This document shows positions 16,776 to 25,759 of a stretch of 62,093 nucleotides of DNA, in pieces. A program made the translations under genes and the position numbers. Source of the stretch: Alphaproteobacteria bacterium (GTDB taxonomy: Bacteria > Pseudomonadota > Alphaproteobacteria > Rhizobiales > Aestuariivirgaceae); contig JAHEFB010000024.1 in NCBI GenBank assembly GCA_024640405.1, forward strand, positions 2,088 to 64,180. Reading direction: 5' to 3'. A model generated the notes under the pieces. That model worked only from the letters and a program-made list of their open reading frames with translations, made no database searches and was not told where the DNA came from. Positions within the stretch are counted from its first letter, which is position 1, and the number at the start of each line of letters is the position of its first letter.

Positions 16776-17558
16776 ATGTTGAAGGGCAAATCGGCACTCG
16801 TTACCGGTTCAACATCCGGAATAGGGCTCGCGATGGCAGAAGCCCTGGCCCGTGCCGGCGCAAACATCATGATGAACGGGCTGGGAGACGCAGGAGAAAT
16901 TGAGGCAACACGGGCAAGCCTTGAAAAACGGACCGGTGTAAAGGTCTCGTTCATGGGCGCCAACCTCATGAAAGCTGACGCCTGCGCCGAACTTGTTGCC
17001 GCTGCACGGGATGAATTCGGGCAACTGGACATACTGATCAATAATGCCGGCATGCAATTTGTGTCGCCCATCGAGGAGTTTCCGATTGAAAAGTGGGACG
17101 CTATCTTGGCGCTCAATCTGTCAGCCCCATTTCACACAATCCGGGCGGCTCTTCCAGCCATGAAGGCCACTGGTTGGGGCCGCATCATCAATACCGGATC
17201 CGCCCACTCACTGGTTGCCTCGCCTTTCAAGGCGGCTTATGTCGCAGCCAAGCACGGCCTGGCCGGTTTGACCAAGACGGTGGCAATGGAAGCTGCAGAG
17301 CATGGGGTAACATGCAATACGATTTGCCCGGGCTATGTCAGCACCGTTCTGGTCGACAGACAAATAGCCGACACTGCAAAGGCACGCGGCATGACCGAAG
17401 ACGAAGTCAAGCAGAAAGTCATCCTGGAAGCCCAGCCGACCAGGGAATTTGTCACCGTTGAGCAGATCGCAGGGCTCACTGTGTTCTTGTGTTCCGACGC
17501 AGCGGACAGCATGACTGGTGTTATCTTGCCGATTGACGGTGGCTGGACGGCACACTGA
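16776..17558 (+). CDS. bdhA: 3-hydroxybutyrate dehydrogenase
   Basis: A 260-residue classical SDR starting MLKGKSALVTGSTSGIGLAM, with the TGxxxGxG NAD loop, LINNAG, catalytic Ser in NTGSAHSL, and YVAAK (Tyr/Lys). The segment SAHSLVASPFKAAYVAAKHG and the Gln/His-rich C-terminus ending DGGWTAH are typical of D-3-hydroxybutyrate dehydrogenase, which oxidises 3-hydroxybutyrate to acetoacetate in PHB breakdown. GGAG lies 9 bases before ATG 16776. The next gene starts 2 bases after the stop, so they form an operon. Confidence 0.88.
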   Translation: MLKGKSALVTGSTSGIGLAMAEALARAGANIMMNGLGDAGEIEATRASLEKRTGVKVSFMGANLMKADACAELVAAARDEFGQLDILINNAGMQFVSPIEEFPIEKWDAILALNLSAPFHTIRAALPAMKATGWGRIINTGSAHSLVASPFKAAYVAAKHGLAGLTKTVAMEAAEHGVTCNTICPGYVSTVLVDRQIADTAKARGMTEDEVKQKVILEAQPTREFVTVEQIAGLTVFLCSDAADSMTGVILPIDGGWTAH

Positions 17559-17560
17559 CC

Positions 17561-18577
17561 ATGGCCAGTTCAAAGCCAATTGCATTGGCCCTTCAGGGCG
17601 GCGGCGCGCACGGTGCATTCACCTGGGGTGTGTTGGATAAGATGCTGGAAGATGGTCGGCTGGCTATCAAGGCAATCACCGGCACCAGCGCCGGCGCCAT
17701 GAATGCGGCAGTACTGGCACAGGGGTTCACTCAAAACGGTCCGGACGGTGCCCGAGAAACCCTTGAAGCCTTCTGGCATGCACTGTCGATCATGGGTCAG
17801 GCAAGCCCCATCAGGCGTTCGTTTGCCGACATGCTGACCGGGAACTGGAGTCTCGACGCATCGCCCGCCTACAACATGCTCGATGTCATGTCGCGCATCG
17901 TATCTCCCTATGACACCAACCCGTTCAACATCAATCCGCTGCTCGATCTGCTTAATGAAACCATCGATTTCAACAAGGTCCGCAGTTGCGGTGATATTGA
18001 ACTGTTCGTGTCTGCCACCAATGTGCGAAATGGCAAGATAAAGGTGTTCAACGGAACAGAACTTACCGCTGAAATGCTTATGGCATCGGCATGCCTGCCG
18101 CACCTGTACAAGTCGGTCAGGATTGATGGTGAAATATACTGGGACGGCGGATACATGGGCAATCCGCCGATATTTCCGCTGTTCTACAACACTTCCATCG
18201 CCGACATCATGATCATCCAGATCAATCCGATTGAGCGGGACGAAGAGCCCATGACGGCGCGGGAAATTCACAACCGGGTAAACGAAATCAGCTTCAATTC
18301 ATCATTGCAGCGTGAACTGCGAACCATCGATTTCGTAACCCGGCTGATTGAGGACGGCAAGCTGGACGCCAAACAATACACCCACGCCAAAATGCATCGC
18401 ATAGAAGCAAGTGAAGAACTGAACCCGCTGTCGGCATCTTCCAAGCTGAATACCGAGTGGGAGTTCCTCTGCCACCTGAGAGATATTGGCCGCAACGCAT
18501 GCAGCAACTGGCTGAATGAAAATTACAAACAGGTTGGCAAGTCCTCAACGCTCAATCTGCGCGCCATGTTCGAGTGA
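17561..18577 (+). CDS. Patatin-like phospholipase/esterase
   Basis: A 338-residue patatin-fold hydrolase: oxyanion loop QGGGAHGAF near residue 11, nucleophile elbow GTSAG (residues about 41-45), and catalytic DGG in YWDGGYMGN. Only 2 bases separate it from bdhA, a pairing seen in rhizobia and relatives, suggesting a role in lipid or polyhydroxybutyrate-granule turnover; this role is inferred. No signal peptide is present. Its 3' end overlaps the convergent HAD gene by 33 bases. Confidence 0.85.
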   Translation: MASSKPIALALQGGGAHGAFTWGVLDKMLEDGRLAIKAITGTSAGAMNAAVLAQGFTQNGPDGARETLEAFWHALSIMGQASPIRRSFADMLTGNWSLDASPAYNMLDVMSRIVSPYDTNPFNINPLLDLLNETIDFNKVRSCGDIELFVSATNVRNGKIKVFNGTELTAEMLMASACLPHLYKSVRIDGEIYWDGGYMGNPPIFPLFYNTSIADIMIIQINPIERDEEPMTAREIHNRVNEISFNSSLQRELRTIDFVTRLIEDGKLDAKQYTHAKMHRIEASEELNPLSASSKLNTEWEFLCHLRDIGRNACSNWLNENYKQVGKSSTLNLRAMFE

Positions 18578-19279
18578 TGTCAGAAGGGCCTGCAAATGCG
18601 AAATATCTTCAATGACATGATCGGCAATCGGGACCAGTTGCTCGCGGGTTGAGTTGCCTGACAATACCCCGACACACAGCCCGGCGCCGCCGGCGCGTCC
18701 GCACTGCATGTCATGGGCATTGTCACCCACCATCATCAGCCGGTGCGGTTCAATGCCTGTATGGCTGGCAAAGGCCAGCAACGGGTCTCCGGCCGGTTTG
18801 GGGTGTGCAACTGAATCATAGCCAAGCACAAGGTCGAACATGTCTGCCAGCCCAAACGCGTTGACCGTGGCATGCGCTGACGCGGCGGCATCATTGGTGG
18901 CCACACCCAGCGCCAGATCCAGCTGTTTCAACCCGGAAAATATCCTGTGACTCCGCTCCGGTGGAAACACCGGGTGCGAAATTGCCTGCAGGCAGTGCGT
19001 GTTGACCTTCTCGACCAGACCGGCAGCAGACAATCCGTTCAAAAGCGGCATCCAGACATCTACCAGATCATCGGTGTGTCCGGCCGCCCATACCGACCCG
19101 GGCAAGAAAGTATCTGCATGCGGGTCAAACCCGGCAACGTCAAGCAACTGGATTTCCAGCGCCATATCACCATTGGCCGCGTCAGCGGCAATGGCTTTCA
19201 GGGCCGGTGTCCAGGTCTTTTCAAAATCAACAAACACGCCGTCCTTGTCGAACAGCACTCCTGCTATGGCGCCCGTCAC
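18545..19279 (-). CDS. HAD-superfamily phosphatase (phosphoglycolate phosphatase-like)
   Basis: A 244-residue HAD hydrolase with motif I LFDKDGVFVDFEKTW (both aspartates present), motif II in LGVATNDA (Thr), and motif IV in MMVGDNAHDMQCG (GDxxxD). The cap lies between motifs I and II, as in the Gph/beta-phosphoglucomutase-like branch. Substrate not determinable. It lies 4 bases downstream of the nitroreductase gene on the same strand, so the two likely share a transcript. Confidence 0.8.
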   Translation of the reverse strand: MTGAIAGVLFDKDGVFVDFEKTWTPALKAIAADAANGDMALEIQLLDVAGFDPHADTFLPGSVWAAGHTDDLVDVWMPLLNGLSAAGLVEKVNTHCLQAISHPVFPPERSHRIFSGLKQLDLALGVATNDAAASAHATVNAFGLADMFDLVLGYDSVAHPKPAGDPLLAFASHTGIEPHRLMMVGDNAHDMQCGRAGGAGLCVGVLSGNSTREQLVPIADHVIEDISHLQALLTSLEHGAQIER

Positions 19280-19283
19280 GGCC

Positions 19284-19895
19284 TTAAAACCTGGTTGTCA
19301 TGCTTGCAGCCACCGGCCTCGGCCGGTCTTCCTGCAGTTGCGCCGGTGTTCCAAGATAGATAAATCCGGCAATGCGTTCATCCTCACCCAGGCCGATTGC
19401 CGTCAACACCCGCCTGTCATAGGCAAACCACCCTGATATCCATTGAGCGCCAAGTTGCATCGCCGTCGCAGCAATCAGGATGTTCTGACACACCGCACCA
19501 ACCGACATCAGTTGTTCCCACTCGGGTATCTTGGGATGATCAGCCACCGCTGTGCTCACCACGCCAACAACACACGGCGCGCGTGAAAACATGTTGCGTT
19601 GAAGCTCAAGCGTCTCCTCACCGTGGCCGGGATGCAGCTCATGATACCGCTCAGCAACAATTTTCCCCGCCCGCTCACGAGCATCACCCTCAAACACGAT
19701 GAACCGCCAGGGTGTCAGCTTGCCATGATCCGGCGCGCGAACCGCGATATTCAGCAATTGATCCAGCTGCGCTTCACTCGGCCCCGGCCCGGTCATCGCC
19801 TTTGCCGATGCGGACCGGCGGGTTTCCAGCAATGTCAGTGTATCAGACCTGTCATTGAGTGCCTCGAACGCCAGGCCCTTGTTCAGTTCAACCAT
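19284..19895 (-). CDS. Nitroreductase-family flavoprotein (YdjA-like)
   Basis: A 203-residue FMN-dependent oxidoreductase. The FMN-phosphate-binding start TRRSASAKAMTGPGPSE and the run LLNIAVRAPDHGKLTPWRFIVFEGDARE are typical of the small YdjA/RutE-like nitroreductases; GAVCQNILIAATAMQLGAQWISGW and IGLGEDERIAGFIYLG follow in order. Its physiological substrate is unknown. It is first in a likely two-gene unit with the HAD phosphatase and diverges from the secreted-protein gene at 20120. Confidence 0.85.
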   Translation of the reverse strand: MVELNKGLAFEALNDRSDTLTLLETRRSASAKAMTGPGPSEAQLDQLLNIAVRAPDHGKLTPWRFIVFEGDARERAGKIVAERYHELHPGHGEETLELQRNMFSRAPCVVGVVSTAVADHPKIPEWEQLMSVGAVCQNILIAATAMQLGAQWISGWFAYDRRVLTAIGLGEDERIAGFIYLGTPAQLQEDRPRPVAASMTTRF

Positions 19896-19977
19896 TCGTC
19901 ATCCTCTGGTCCGATTGATTTTTCCGGAAACTGCTTATCACCATTTATAGACGTTTACTAAACCTGAAACGTTCGCG

Positions 19978-19992
19978 TTAACCTTCTATTAA
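19978..19992. promoter_or_regulatory. Second CtrA-type box
   Basis: TTAACCTTCTATTAA is TTAA-N7-TTAA on the plus strand and TTAA-N7-TTAAC on the minus strand (TTAATAGAAGGTTAAC). It lies 83 bases upstream of the nitroreductase start and about 130 bases upstream of the divergent secreted-protein gene, so either or both could be controlled. Confidence 0.5.
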
Positions 19993-20119
19993 GGTTTGCG
20001 TTGCGGGCAAAGCGATTGATGTGGTTTTGTCTTCTTGCCGATCGGACAACGGTCGGGGGATATGCAGACCGGGCCTGGCAAAAGTTAGGTATCCAGAAGT
20101 CTGACAGGGAAAATTTGAA

Positions 20120-21052
20120 ATGCACGTAACTCTCCAACGTGCACGACAGCACAGCCAGGGCCGCTTTCTCACAGGGGCGGCCCTGAACTTTGTCGGCGCC
20201 ACATTACTCCTATGCCTTGCGTTATCATCCGCTCACGCAGCTCAGCGTGTTGACGCAGATGCCATAATAACCGGTTCACTGCCTGCCAAAACAGCAGATG
20301 TTCCGATGGAACTGCGCATCGAAATCACCCGGCCAGGCAGCGAGGGTATCGAACTTGCCGGACGTCTTTCGGAATATGGCGGACGCATAACCAGGCCAAT
20401 TACCTGGAAATTGATGCGGACCCTCGGCGACGGCAATCGCGGCGGCGAGGTGATCTACAGCAAATCCCAGGCAGTTGGCGACATTTCTCTTGAGCCCGGA
20501 AACTACCGGCTTGAAGCGCAATACGGCAGTGTTTCCATTGTCAAACCGTTTGTACTGGTCAAGGGGCAGCATCTAGGCCTGACATTCGTCTTTAATGTCG
20601 GCGGGCTCCGCACCCTGTCTACGCTTGGCAACGAGCCGCTGCCCGCCAAACTGCGTGCGGTACACAAGGCCTATGCGGTCAACGGCATCAGCGCCGGCCA
20701 GCTCATTGCCACATCCGACCTGCAGGGTGGACTGATGCGGCTGGGTGCCGGCACCTATCGCCTGGAAAGCGAGATTGAACCAGGCAACACGGTCACCCAC
20801 ACGGAAGTAACGATCAAACCCGGCGTACTGACCACGCTCAGCCTCGACCATGAAGCCGGCATTGCTGTTGTCGACGCTCCTGATGATGTTCAATGGACGG
20901 TCAGCAGCCTGGAAAAGACCTGGCGGACATCAGGGTCAGGAGCAGGCGTCCTTACATTGGCTCCGGGCCGCTACGTCTACAATGCTGGCGAAAAGACCCG
21001 CGCAGTGGTCATTGCAGCAGGTCAACGCACAAAAGTCCGTGCCAGCGACTGA
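20120..21052 (+). CDS. Secreted protein of unknown function with beta-sandwich-like repeats
   Basis: A 310-residue protein with a long N-terminal region and hydrophobic segment (residues about 18-40, ALNFVGATLLLCLALSSAHA), giving a predicted signal-peptide cleavage after AHA. The remainder has three repeated modules built around GNYRLEAQYG, GTYRLESEIEPGN and GRYVYNAGEK, each with a preceding beta-rich stretch, reminiscent of carboxypeptidase-regulatory-like folds. I do not recognise a named family with confidence. A CtrA-like box lies upstream, and a repeat element begins 10 bases after its stop. Confidence 0.65.
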   Translation: MHVTLQRARQHSQGRFLTGAALNFVGATLLLCLALSSAHAAQRVDADAIITGSLPAKTADVPMELRIEITRPGSEGIELAGRLSEYGGRITRPITWKLMRTLGDGNRGGEVIYSKSQAVGDISLEPGNYRLEAQYGSVSIVKPFVLVKGQHLGLTFVFNVGGLRTLSTLGNEPLPAKLRAVHKAYAVNGISAGQLIATSDLQGGLMRLGAGTYRLESEIEPGNTVTHTEVTIKPGVLTTLSLDHEAGIAVVDAPDDVQWTVSSLEKTWRTSGSGAGVLTLAPGRYVYNAGEKTRAVVIAAGQRTKVRASD

Positions 21053-21061
21053 ACAAACCCG

Positions 21062-21426
21062 ATACCAACGGAAGTAATTATTGACCCGTTTGACGGAGTC
21101 AAATCCGGCCATTCTGGCAGGCGCCGTGCGCAGCGCGATGCTGGTCGCTTCGGGTAAGCGCGGCAACGCACCAGATGGGCGGATTTGGCCCACAAGATCA
21201 GGATGATTTTTGGATGTTCACCAAAAACCATAAACCTGATCACTTTCAAAGTGGTAGAGCAACTTCATGGGTTTGTTAAACCCATGTCGCTCTACAGGCC
21301 GGTTTTTCGCGATCACCGGACGTCGTTATGCTCCACTTGTGGCCGGCCAGACCACGGCGTGAAGCATGCCTGGCCGGCAAACGCGAAAAATCGGTCAAAT
21401 GAGTCAATAATTGCTTCCGTTGGTAT
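21062..21426. repeat. Palindromic-ended (MITE-like) repeat, copy 2
   Basis: A 365-bp element with inverted ends ATACCAACGGAAGTAATTAT (21062-21081) and ATAATTGCTTCCGTTGGTAT (21407-21426). Its left part matches the reverse complement of the right part of copy 1 (shared blocks CAAATCCGGCCA and ACCAGATGGGCGGATTTG), and its right part matches the reverse complement of the left part of copy 1 (GTGGAGCATAACGACG and CCGATTTTT). It is therefore inverted relative to copy 1 and carries about 100 extra bases in the middle. It fills the gap between two convergent genes, ending 2 bases before the pirin stop codon. Confidence 0.85.
21196..21295. repeat. Three consecutive hairpins inside repeat copy 2
   Basis: This block is absent from copy 1. 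It holds three adjacent inverted repeats: GATCAGG...CCTGATC with an inner TTTTTGG...CCAAAAA (21196-21241); CACTTT-C-AAAGTG (21241-21253); and GTAGAGC...CATGGGTTT-GTT-AAACCCATG...GCTCTAC (21254-21295). It looks like a separate palindromic unit inserted into, or lost from, the parent repeat. Confidence 0.65.
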
Positions 21427-21428
21427 GA

Positions 21429-22349
21429 TTACATCTTCGGCAGCGGGATGAACTCCTCGGTATCGCCCGGCACGATGTCGAACTTTGCCGATCGCCACTC
21501 CTGTTTGGCCTGTTCAATGCGCTCCTTCGACGACGACACGAAGTTCCACCAGATGTGGCGTGGCCCGTCCATGGGTTCGCCGCCCAGCACCATGATGCGC
21601 GCAACCTTAACTGCAATAATGGTGATTGGATCCCCTGCCCGCAGCACCAGCAACTGCCTCCCTTCAAACAGATCGCCGGCGATACGTATCTGTCCTGAGA
21701 CAACATAGATCGCACGCTCTTCATGGACCGCAGGCAGCGGCATGGACGCACCGGGGTGCATGACAGCCTCACCGTAGAACATGTCCGAATGGGTTTTTAC
21801 CGGCGATGTCTCACCAAACATGCTGCCGGCGATGACCCGCAACATAACGCCGCCATCGGTAATCACCGGCAGATCGTCTGCTGCATGATGCCAGAAGCCC
21901 GGTTCAACCTCTTCCTGATCTCTCGGCAAAGCCACCCACGACTGAATGCCGTACAGGCTGGACTCGCTAAATCGTTGCTCTGGCGCACTGCGTTCCGAAT
22001 GCACAATGCCCCGCCCTGCCCGCATCCAGTTCACGGCACCGGGATCGATCGCCTGTTCAACACCCAGGCTGTCACGGTGAAATACCTGTCCCTCAAACAG
22101 CCATGTGACGGTGGACAGGCCTATGTGGGGGTGCGGTCGCACATCAATCCCCGTACCTGCCTCGAGCTTTGCAGGTCCCATCTGGTCAAAGAAGATGAAC
22201 GGACCGATCATCTGCTTTCTTGCCGACGGCAGTGCGCGGCGAACTTCAAAGCCGCCCAGGTCTCGCGCCCTCGGTACAATGATATGCTCTATGGAATCGC
22301 ATGATGCATGGTTGCCCAACTCCGGGTCATCACAGTCAAACCTGCTCAT
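21429..22349 (-). CDS. Pirin-family protein
   Basis: A 306-residue bicupin of the pirin family. The metal-binding histidines are in VRPHPHIGLSTVTWLFEG and the HSERS motif (GRGIVHSERSAPE). The C-terminal cupin contains GGEPMDGPRHIWWNFVSSS. Pirins bind Fe and may have quercetinase or regulatory activity. The start at 22349 (MSRFDCDDPE) is preferred over an upstream frame extension to 22439 because GGAG/AGAGAA lies upstream of it. It diverges from the antiporter gene. Confidence 0.85.
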   Translation of the reverse strand: MSRFDCDDPELGNHASCDSIEHIIVPRARDLGGFEVRRALPSARKQMIGPFIFFDQMGPAKLEAGTGIDVRPHPHIGLSTVTWLFEGQVFHRDSLGVEQAIDPGAVNWMRAGRGIVHSERSAPEQRFSESSLYGIQSWVALPRDQEEVEPGFWHHAADDLPVITDGGVMLRVIAGSMFGETSPVKTHSDMFYGEAVMHPGASMPLPAVHEERAIYVVSGQIRIAGDLFEGRQLLVLRAGDPITIIAVKVARIMVLGGEPMDGPRHIWWNFVSSSKERIEQAKQEWRSAKFDIVPGDTEEFIPLPKM

Positions 22350-22431
22350 TTCTCTGAGTTCTCCAATTTCTGTCTGGCCGAAGCACTGCACATGCTGCAA
22401 CATGAGAAGACAATACGTGGAGGTTGTGACA

Positions 22432-24267
22432 TTGGGCAATATCAGTCTGTTTCAGATCGCCGTCTTGTTGGCGTCAGCCGCACTGATTGCGCCGCTCGCC
22501 AAGTATTTCCGCGTCGGGGCTGTTCTGGGCTACCTGTTCGCAGGTGTCATCGTCGGGCCTTACGTTTTGCGCATTTTCTCCGACGCAGAAAAGATGCTGC
22601 ACGTCGCTGAATTCGGCGTTGTGCTGTTGCTGTTCCTGATCGGTCTCGAACTGAGACCGCAACGCCTGTTCGCCATGCGCAAATCGGTAATCGGAGCCGG
22701 CGGCACCCAGGTTTTCGTATCAGCCCTGATTTTGTTCGCAATGATGCTGGCAGCTCAACATGACTGGCGAATTGCACTGTTCACGGGGCTTTCGCTCTCG
22801 TTGTCTTCCACTGCAATGGTTCTTCAGGTTCTCAAAGAGCAAGGCGAGCTTGAGCATCGTCACGGCCGGCTGGGATTCGCTGTGCTGCTTTTCCAGGATA
22901 TCGCCGCCATACCGATGATTGCGTTTGTCGGCCTGCTGGCGGTGAGCGGCGGCGAGCAGGCAACCATGACCTGGTATGGTGCAGCCAAGGCACTGGGCGC
23001 CATTTGCCTGGTGATTCTGGCCGGCCGTTATGTTCTCGGCTTTGTGTTCCACCTGATCGCCAAGACCGGTGTTTCTGAAGCAATGACCGCCTTTGCGCTG
23101 CTCACCATCGTGGTCATCGAAATCATCATGAAAAGCGCCGGCCTGTCACCTGCACTGGGTGCTTTCATAGCCGGCGCGCTGCTGGCCGATTCGGCATACC
23201 GGCACGAGATCGAAGCTGACATAAAACCGTTTGAATCATTGTTCCTCGGTATGTTTTTCGTTGCCGTCGGGATGTCTCTTGATCTCCGCCTGATCACCGA
23301 AACACCAGGCGCAATTATCCTGGCGGCAGTTGTCTTGATGGCAACAAAGGGAGTTATCCTGTTCTTCACCGGCTGGTATTTCGGTCTCAACGCAAAAAGC
23401 GCCCGAAGGTTTGCCGTTGCGATGGCACAGGGCGGTGAATTTGCATTTGTTCTAACAACGACAGCCCTGGCCGCCTATGTCATCACGCGAGACTTCGCAT
23501 CCAAGGTCAACGTAGTGGTCACGTTGACCATGGTGGCAACTCCGCTCCTTATGCTGGCAGAGGGTTGGTGGTCGGCCAGAAACGCACCGATCAAGGAAAC
23601 CGACGGCGCTCATGACGACATGCCGGACCATGGCGGACATGTGGTAATTGCCGGCCTGGGACGCTTCGGCCAGATTGTCGCGCGCGTCCTTGCCGCGCGC
23701 AAAATTCCGTTTACGGCGCTGGACGGCGATCCTGCCCAGATTGATATCGTGCGCAAGTTTGGTGGCAAGGTTTACTTCGGCGATGCGTCCCGGCAGGACA
23801 TTCTCGACGCCGCCCAGGTCAACAAGGCCCGGGTATTCGTCGTCTGTGTATCCAACCCGGATACGTCCCTGAAAATCGTCGAACTGGTTCGCAAGAAATA
23901 TCCCGATCTGCCAATTTATGTGCGCGCCCGTGACCGCAATCACGTCCACAAACTTATGGATCACGGCGTTGAACACATCATGCGTGAAACCTTCCTGTCA
24001 TCGCTGGAGATGTCGCGGCGTGTCCTGATCGAGGCCGGCCTTGACCGCGAAGAGGCCAATCGAACCATAAAGGCTTTTGCCTCAGGTGACCGGGCGAGAC
24101 TGTACGATGATTACGAACATTATTCAGACGTGCAGAAGATGGCCGACAATGCCAAGCGCCATGCGCAGGAACTTGCAGAACTTTTTGCAACGGACGCGGA
24201 TGTGGGGATCGCGGAGGAACAACCCGACAATGAACAACCTCGTCGGCGATCGCGATCCTCGTCATAG
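22432..24267 (+). CDS. CPA2 monovalent cation:proton antiporter with TrkA-N domain (KefB/KefC-like)
   Basis: A protein of about 611 residues: 12 hydrophobic segments of a CPA2 exchanger (YLFAGVIVGPYVLRIF, LFLIGLELRPQRLF, LSLSSTAMVLQVLKEQGE, ALGAFIAGALLADSAYRHEIE), then an RCK/KTN Rossmann domain (VVIAGLGRFGQIVARVLAARK with GxGxxG, then YFGDASRQDIL). This is the layout of glutathione-gated K+ efflux proteins. GGAGG at 22419-22423 lies 8 bases before TTG 22432, giving LGNISLFQIAVLLASAA, so TTG is favoured over ATG 22402. The usual KefF/KefG ancillary gene is not adjacent, although the divergent pirin gene may share regulation. Confidence 0.88.
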   Translation: MGNISLFQIAVLLASAALIAPLAKYFRVGAVLGYLFAGVIVGPYVLRIFSDAEKMLHVAEFGVVLLLFLIGLELRPQRLFAMRKSVIGAGGTQVFVSALILFAMMLAAQHDWRIALFTGLSLSLSSTAMVLQVLKEQGELEHRHGRLGFAVLLFQDIAAIPMIAFVGLLAVSGGEQATMTWYGAAKALGAICLVILAGRYVLGFVFHLIAKTGVSEAMTAFALLTIVVIEIIMKSAGLSPALGAFIAGALLADSAYRHEIEADIKPFESLFLGMFFVAVGMSLDLRLITETPGAIILAAVVLMATKGVILFFTGWYFGLNAKSARRFAVAMAQGGEFAFVLTTTALAAYVITRDFASKVNVVVTLTMVATPLLMLAEGWWSARNAPIKETDGAHDDMPDHGGHVVIAGLGRFGQIVARVLAARKIPFTALDGDPAQIDIVRKFGGKVYFGDASRQDILDAAQVNKARVFVVCVSNPDTSLKIVELVRKKYPDLPIYVRARDRNHVHKLMDHGVEHIMRETFLSSLEMSRRVLIEAGLDREEANRTIKAFASGDRARLYDDYEHYSDVQKMADNAKRHAQELAELFATDADVGIAEEQPDNEQPRRRSRSSS

Positions 24268-24393
24268 AGTACCTTGTTCCAGTGAATTCAAACCAATACC
24301 CGGTTGTGTCTATCGCTGACAGAAGGATGGCTTTCCACACCAGTTCGAGTGCATATTGTCCCGGACGTGTCAGAAGTCAGAAGGATGTGCGAT

Positions 24394-25214
24394 ATGCGGT
24401 TGCAGCAAAAGGTTGCTCTTGTCACAGGTGGTACAAGCGGAATCGGGCAACGAACGGTTGAACTGTTTCGCGAACACGGAGCAAATGTGGTTTTTACCGG
24501 GCGACGGACGGATCTGGGCAACAAGGTTGCCAAAGCCACCGGAGCGACTTTTATTGAAGCTGACGCGGGTAACTCGGACGACGCAGAGCGGTCTGTCAAG
24601 CAGACCCTGGATGCTCATGGCCGGCTGGATGTCCTGATGAACAATGCCGGGGGCCTGCAACGCCCGGTCGTATCGAGGACCTGCCACTGGAAGGTTTTGA
24701 TGAGACCATCCGGGTGCATGTGCGCGGAAGCCTGGCGCATATGAAATTTGCCGCACCGGCAATGCGCTCTCAGAAAACCGGCAGCATCATAAACATCGGG
24801 TCGGTAGCCGGACACCGGGCCGGCTACAGCGGATCGCTTATTTATGCTGTGGCCAAGGCAGCCATCATCCATCTGACCCGTTGTGCCGCCATGGAACTTG
24901 GAGAAGACGGAGTGCGCGTCAACTCCATCTCGCCCGGCGGCATCGCAACCGGGATATTTGCCAAGTCAATCGGCATGGGCAATGAAGAAGCGGAAACCAC
25001 GACGGAGAAGGTGAAAGAAGCCCTTGCCAAAATTCAGGCTATACCGCGCGCAGGTCTGACCGACGACATTGCCTCAGCGGCCCTCTACCTTGCCAGCGAT
25101 GAAGCAGGTTTCGTCAACGGCGAAGACATGGTCATCGATGGCGGACTTATCTGGGGAAGACGTCATTCTGATGTGACCAGGGGTGGCAGCACCTGGAGTC
25201 AGTTGTTCGATTAG
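24394..25214 (+). pseudogene. SDR-family oxidoreductase interrupted by a -1 frameshift
   Basis: The first part begins MRLQQKVALVTGGTSGIGQRT (NAD loop) after an AAGGA 8 bases upstream and continues to LDVLMNNAGG; then the frame is lost. From about 24654 the reading continues in another frame as PATPGRIEDLPLEGFDETIR and on to NIGSVAGH, YAVAK (catalytic Tyr/Lys) and EDMVIDGGLIW. Restoring one G in the G5 run at 24649-24653 gives a continuous SDR of about 273 residues. It is either a decayed gene or a homopolymer error. Substrate unknown. Confidence 0.8.
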
Positions 25215-25759
25215 CGCGACATGTGACCTGTGTGTCACGACCTAAAACAAAACCAGGTGATCGCAAGCCAAACCATGGGACATCTTGTATAGGCTATATT
25301 GCGGGTGAGCGCCGGAGAACAGTCGCTGTTGGGAATCCGCAACTTGGCAATCCTGCATCAGTATCGTGGCGTCCTGCTATTGCTGCTGGCCGGTGCGATT
25401 GTCGCCGCCATCAGCATTTCACTCAACGACATTCCCGATTACAAAGGTCTCGTCAACGCCGCTCACCACCTGCGCGACAATTGTGGCGGCTTGCAACGGT
25501 GTTGCTTGCCATGGCCGCACTTGCGCCAATTTTCCCGGCCTCAGGCGGCGTACCGGCCAGATGACCGGCAAGCACGGCATCTTTTTGTTCCTGAAGAGCC
25601 TGCGCAATCTGTTCCTCACGCTGAAACAGGCGAACTCCCGTCACTCAGAATCTGCGTTGACAAAGAACTGGAAGCGACCATTCGCAGTATTTACGCGATT
25701 GATTTGCTTGGGTCGATAATTGGCCAACAGAACGAAGCAATCTGAACAACGCGAACCGG
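25215..25759. other. Gap of about 545 bp with only weak, competing open frames
   Basis: A plus-strand frame (about 25299-25745) begins with a convincing membrane segment (GVLLLLLAGAIVAAISISL, then NDIPDYKGLVNAAHHL) but becomes Pro/Arg/His-rich. A second frame near 25500-25560 reads LATVLLAMAALAPIFPA, and a minus-strand frame (25453-25644) reads QREEQIAQALQEQKDAVLAG. None has a good ribosome binding site or a recognised family. The pattern suits a decayed gene with more than one frameshift, but no call is justified. Confidence 0.35.
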
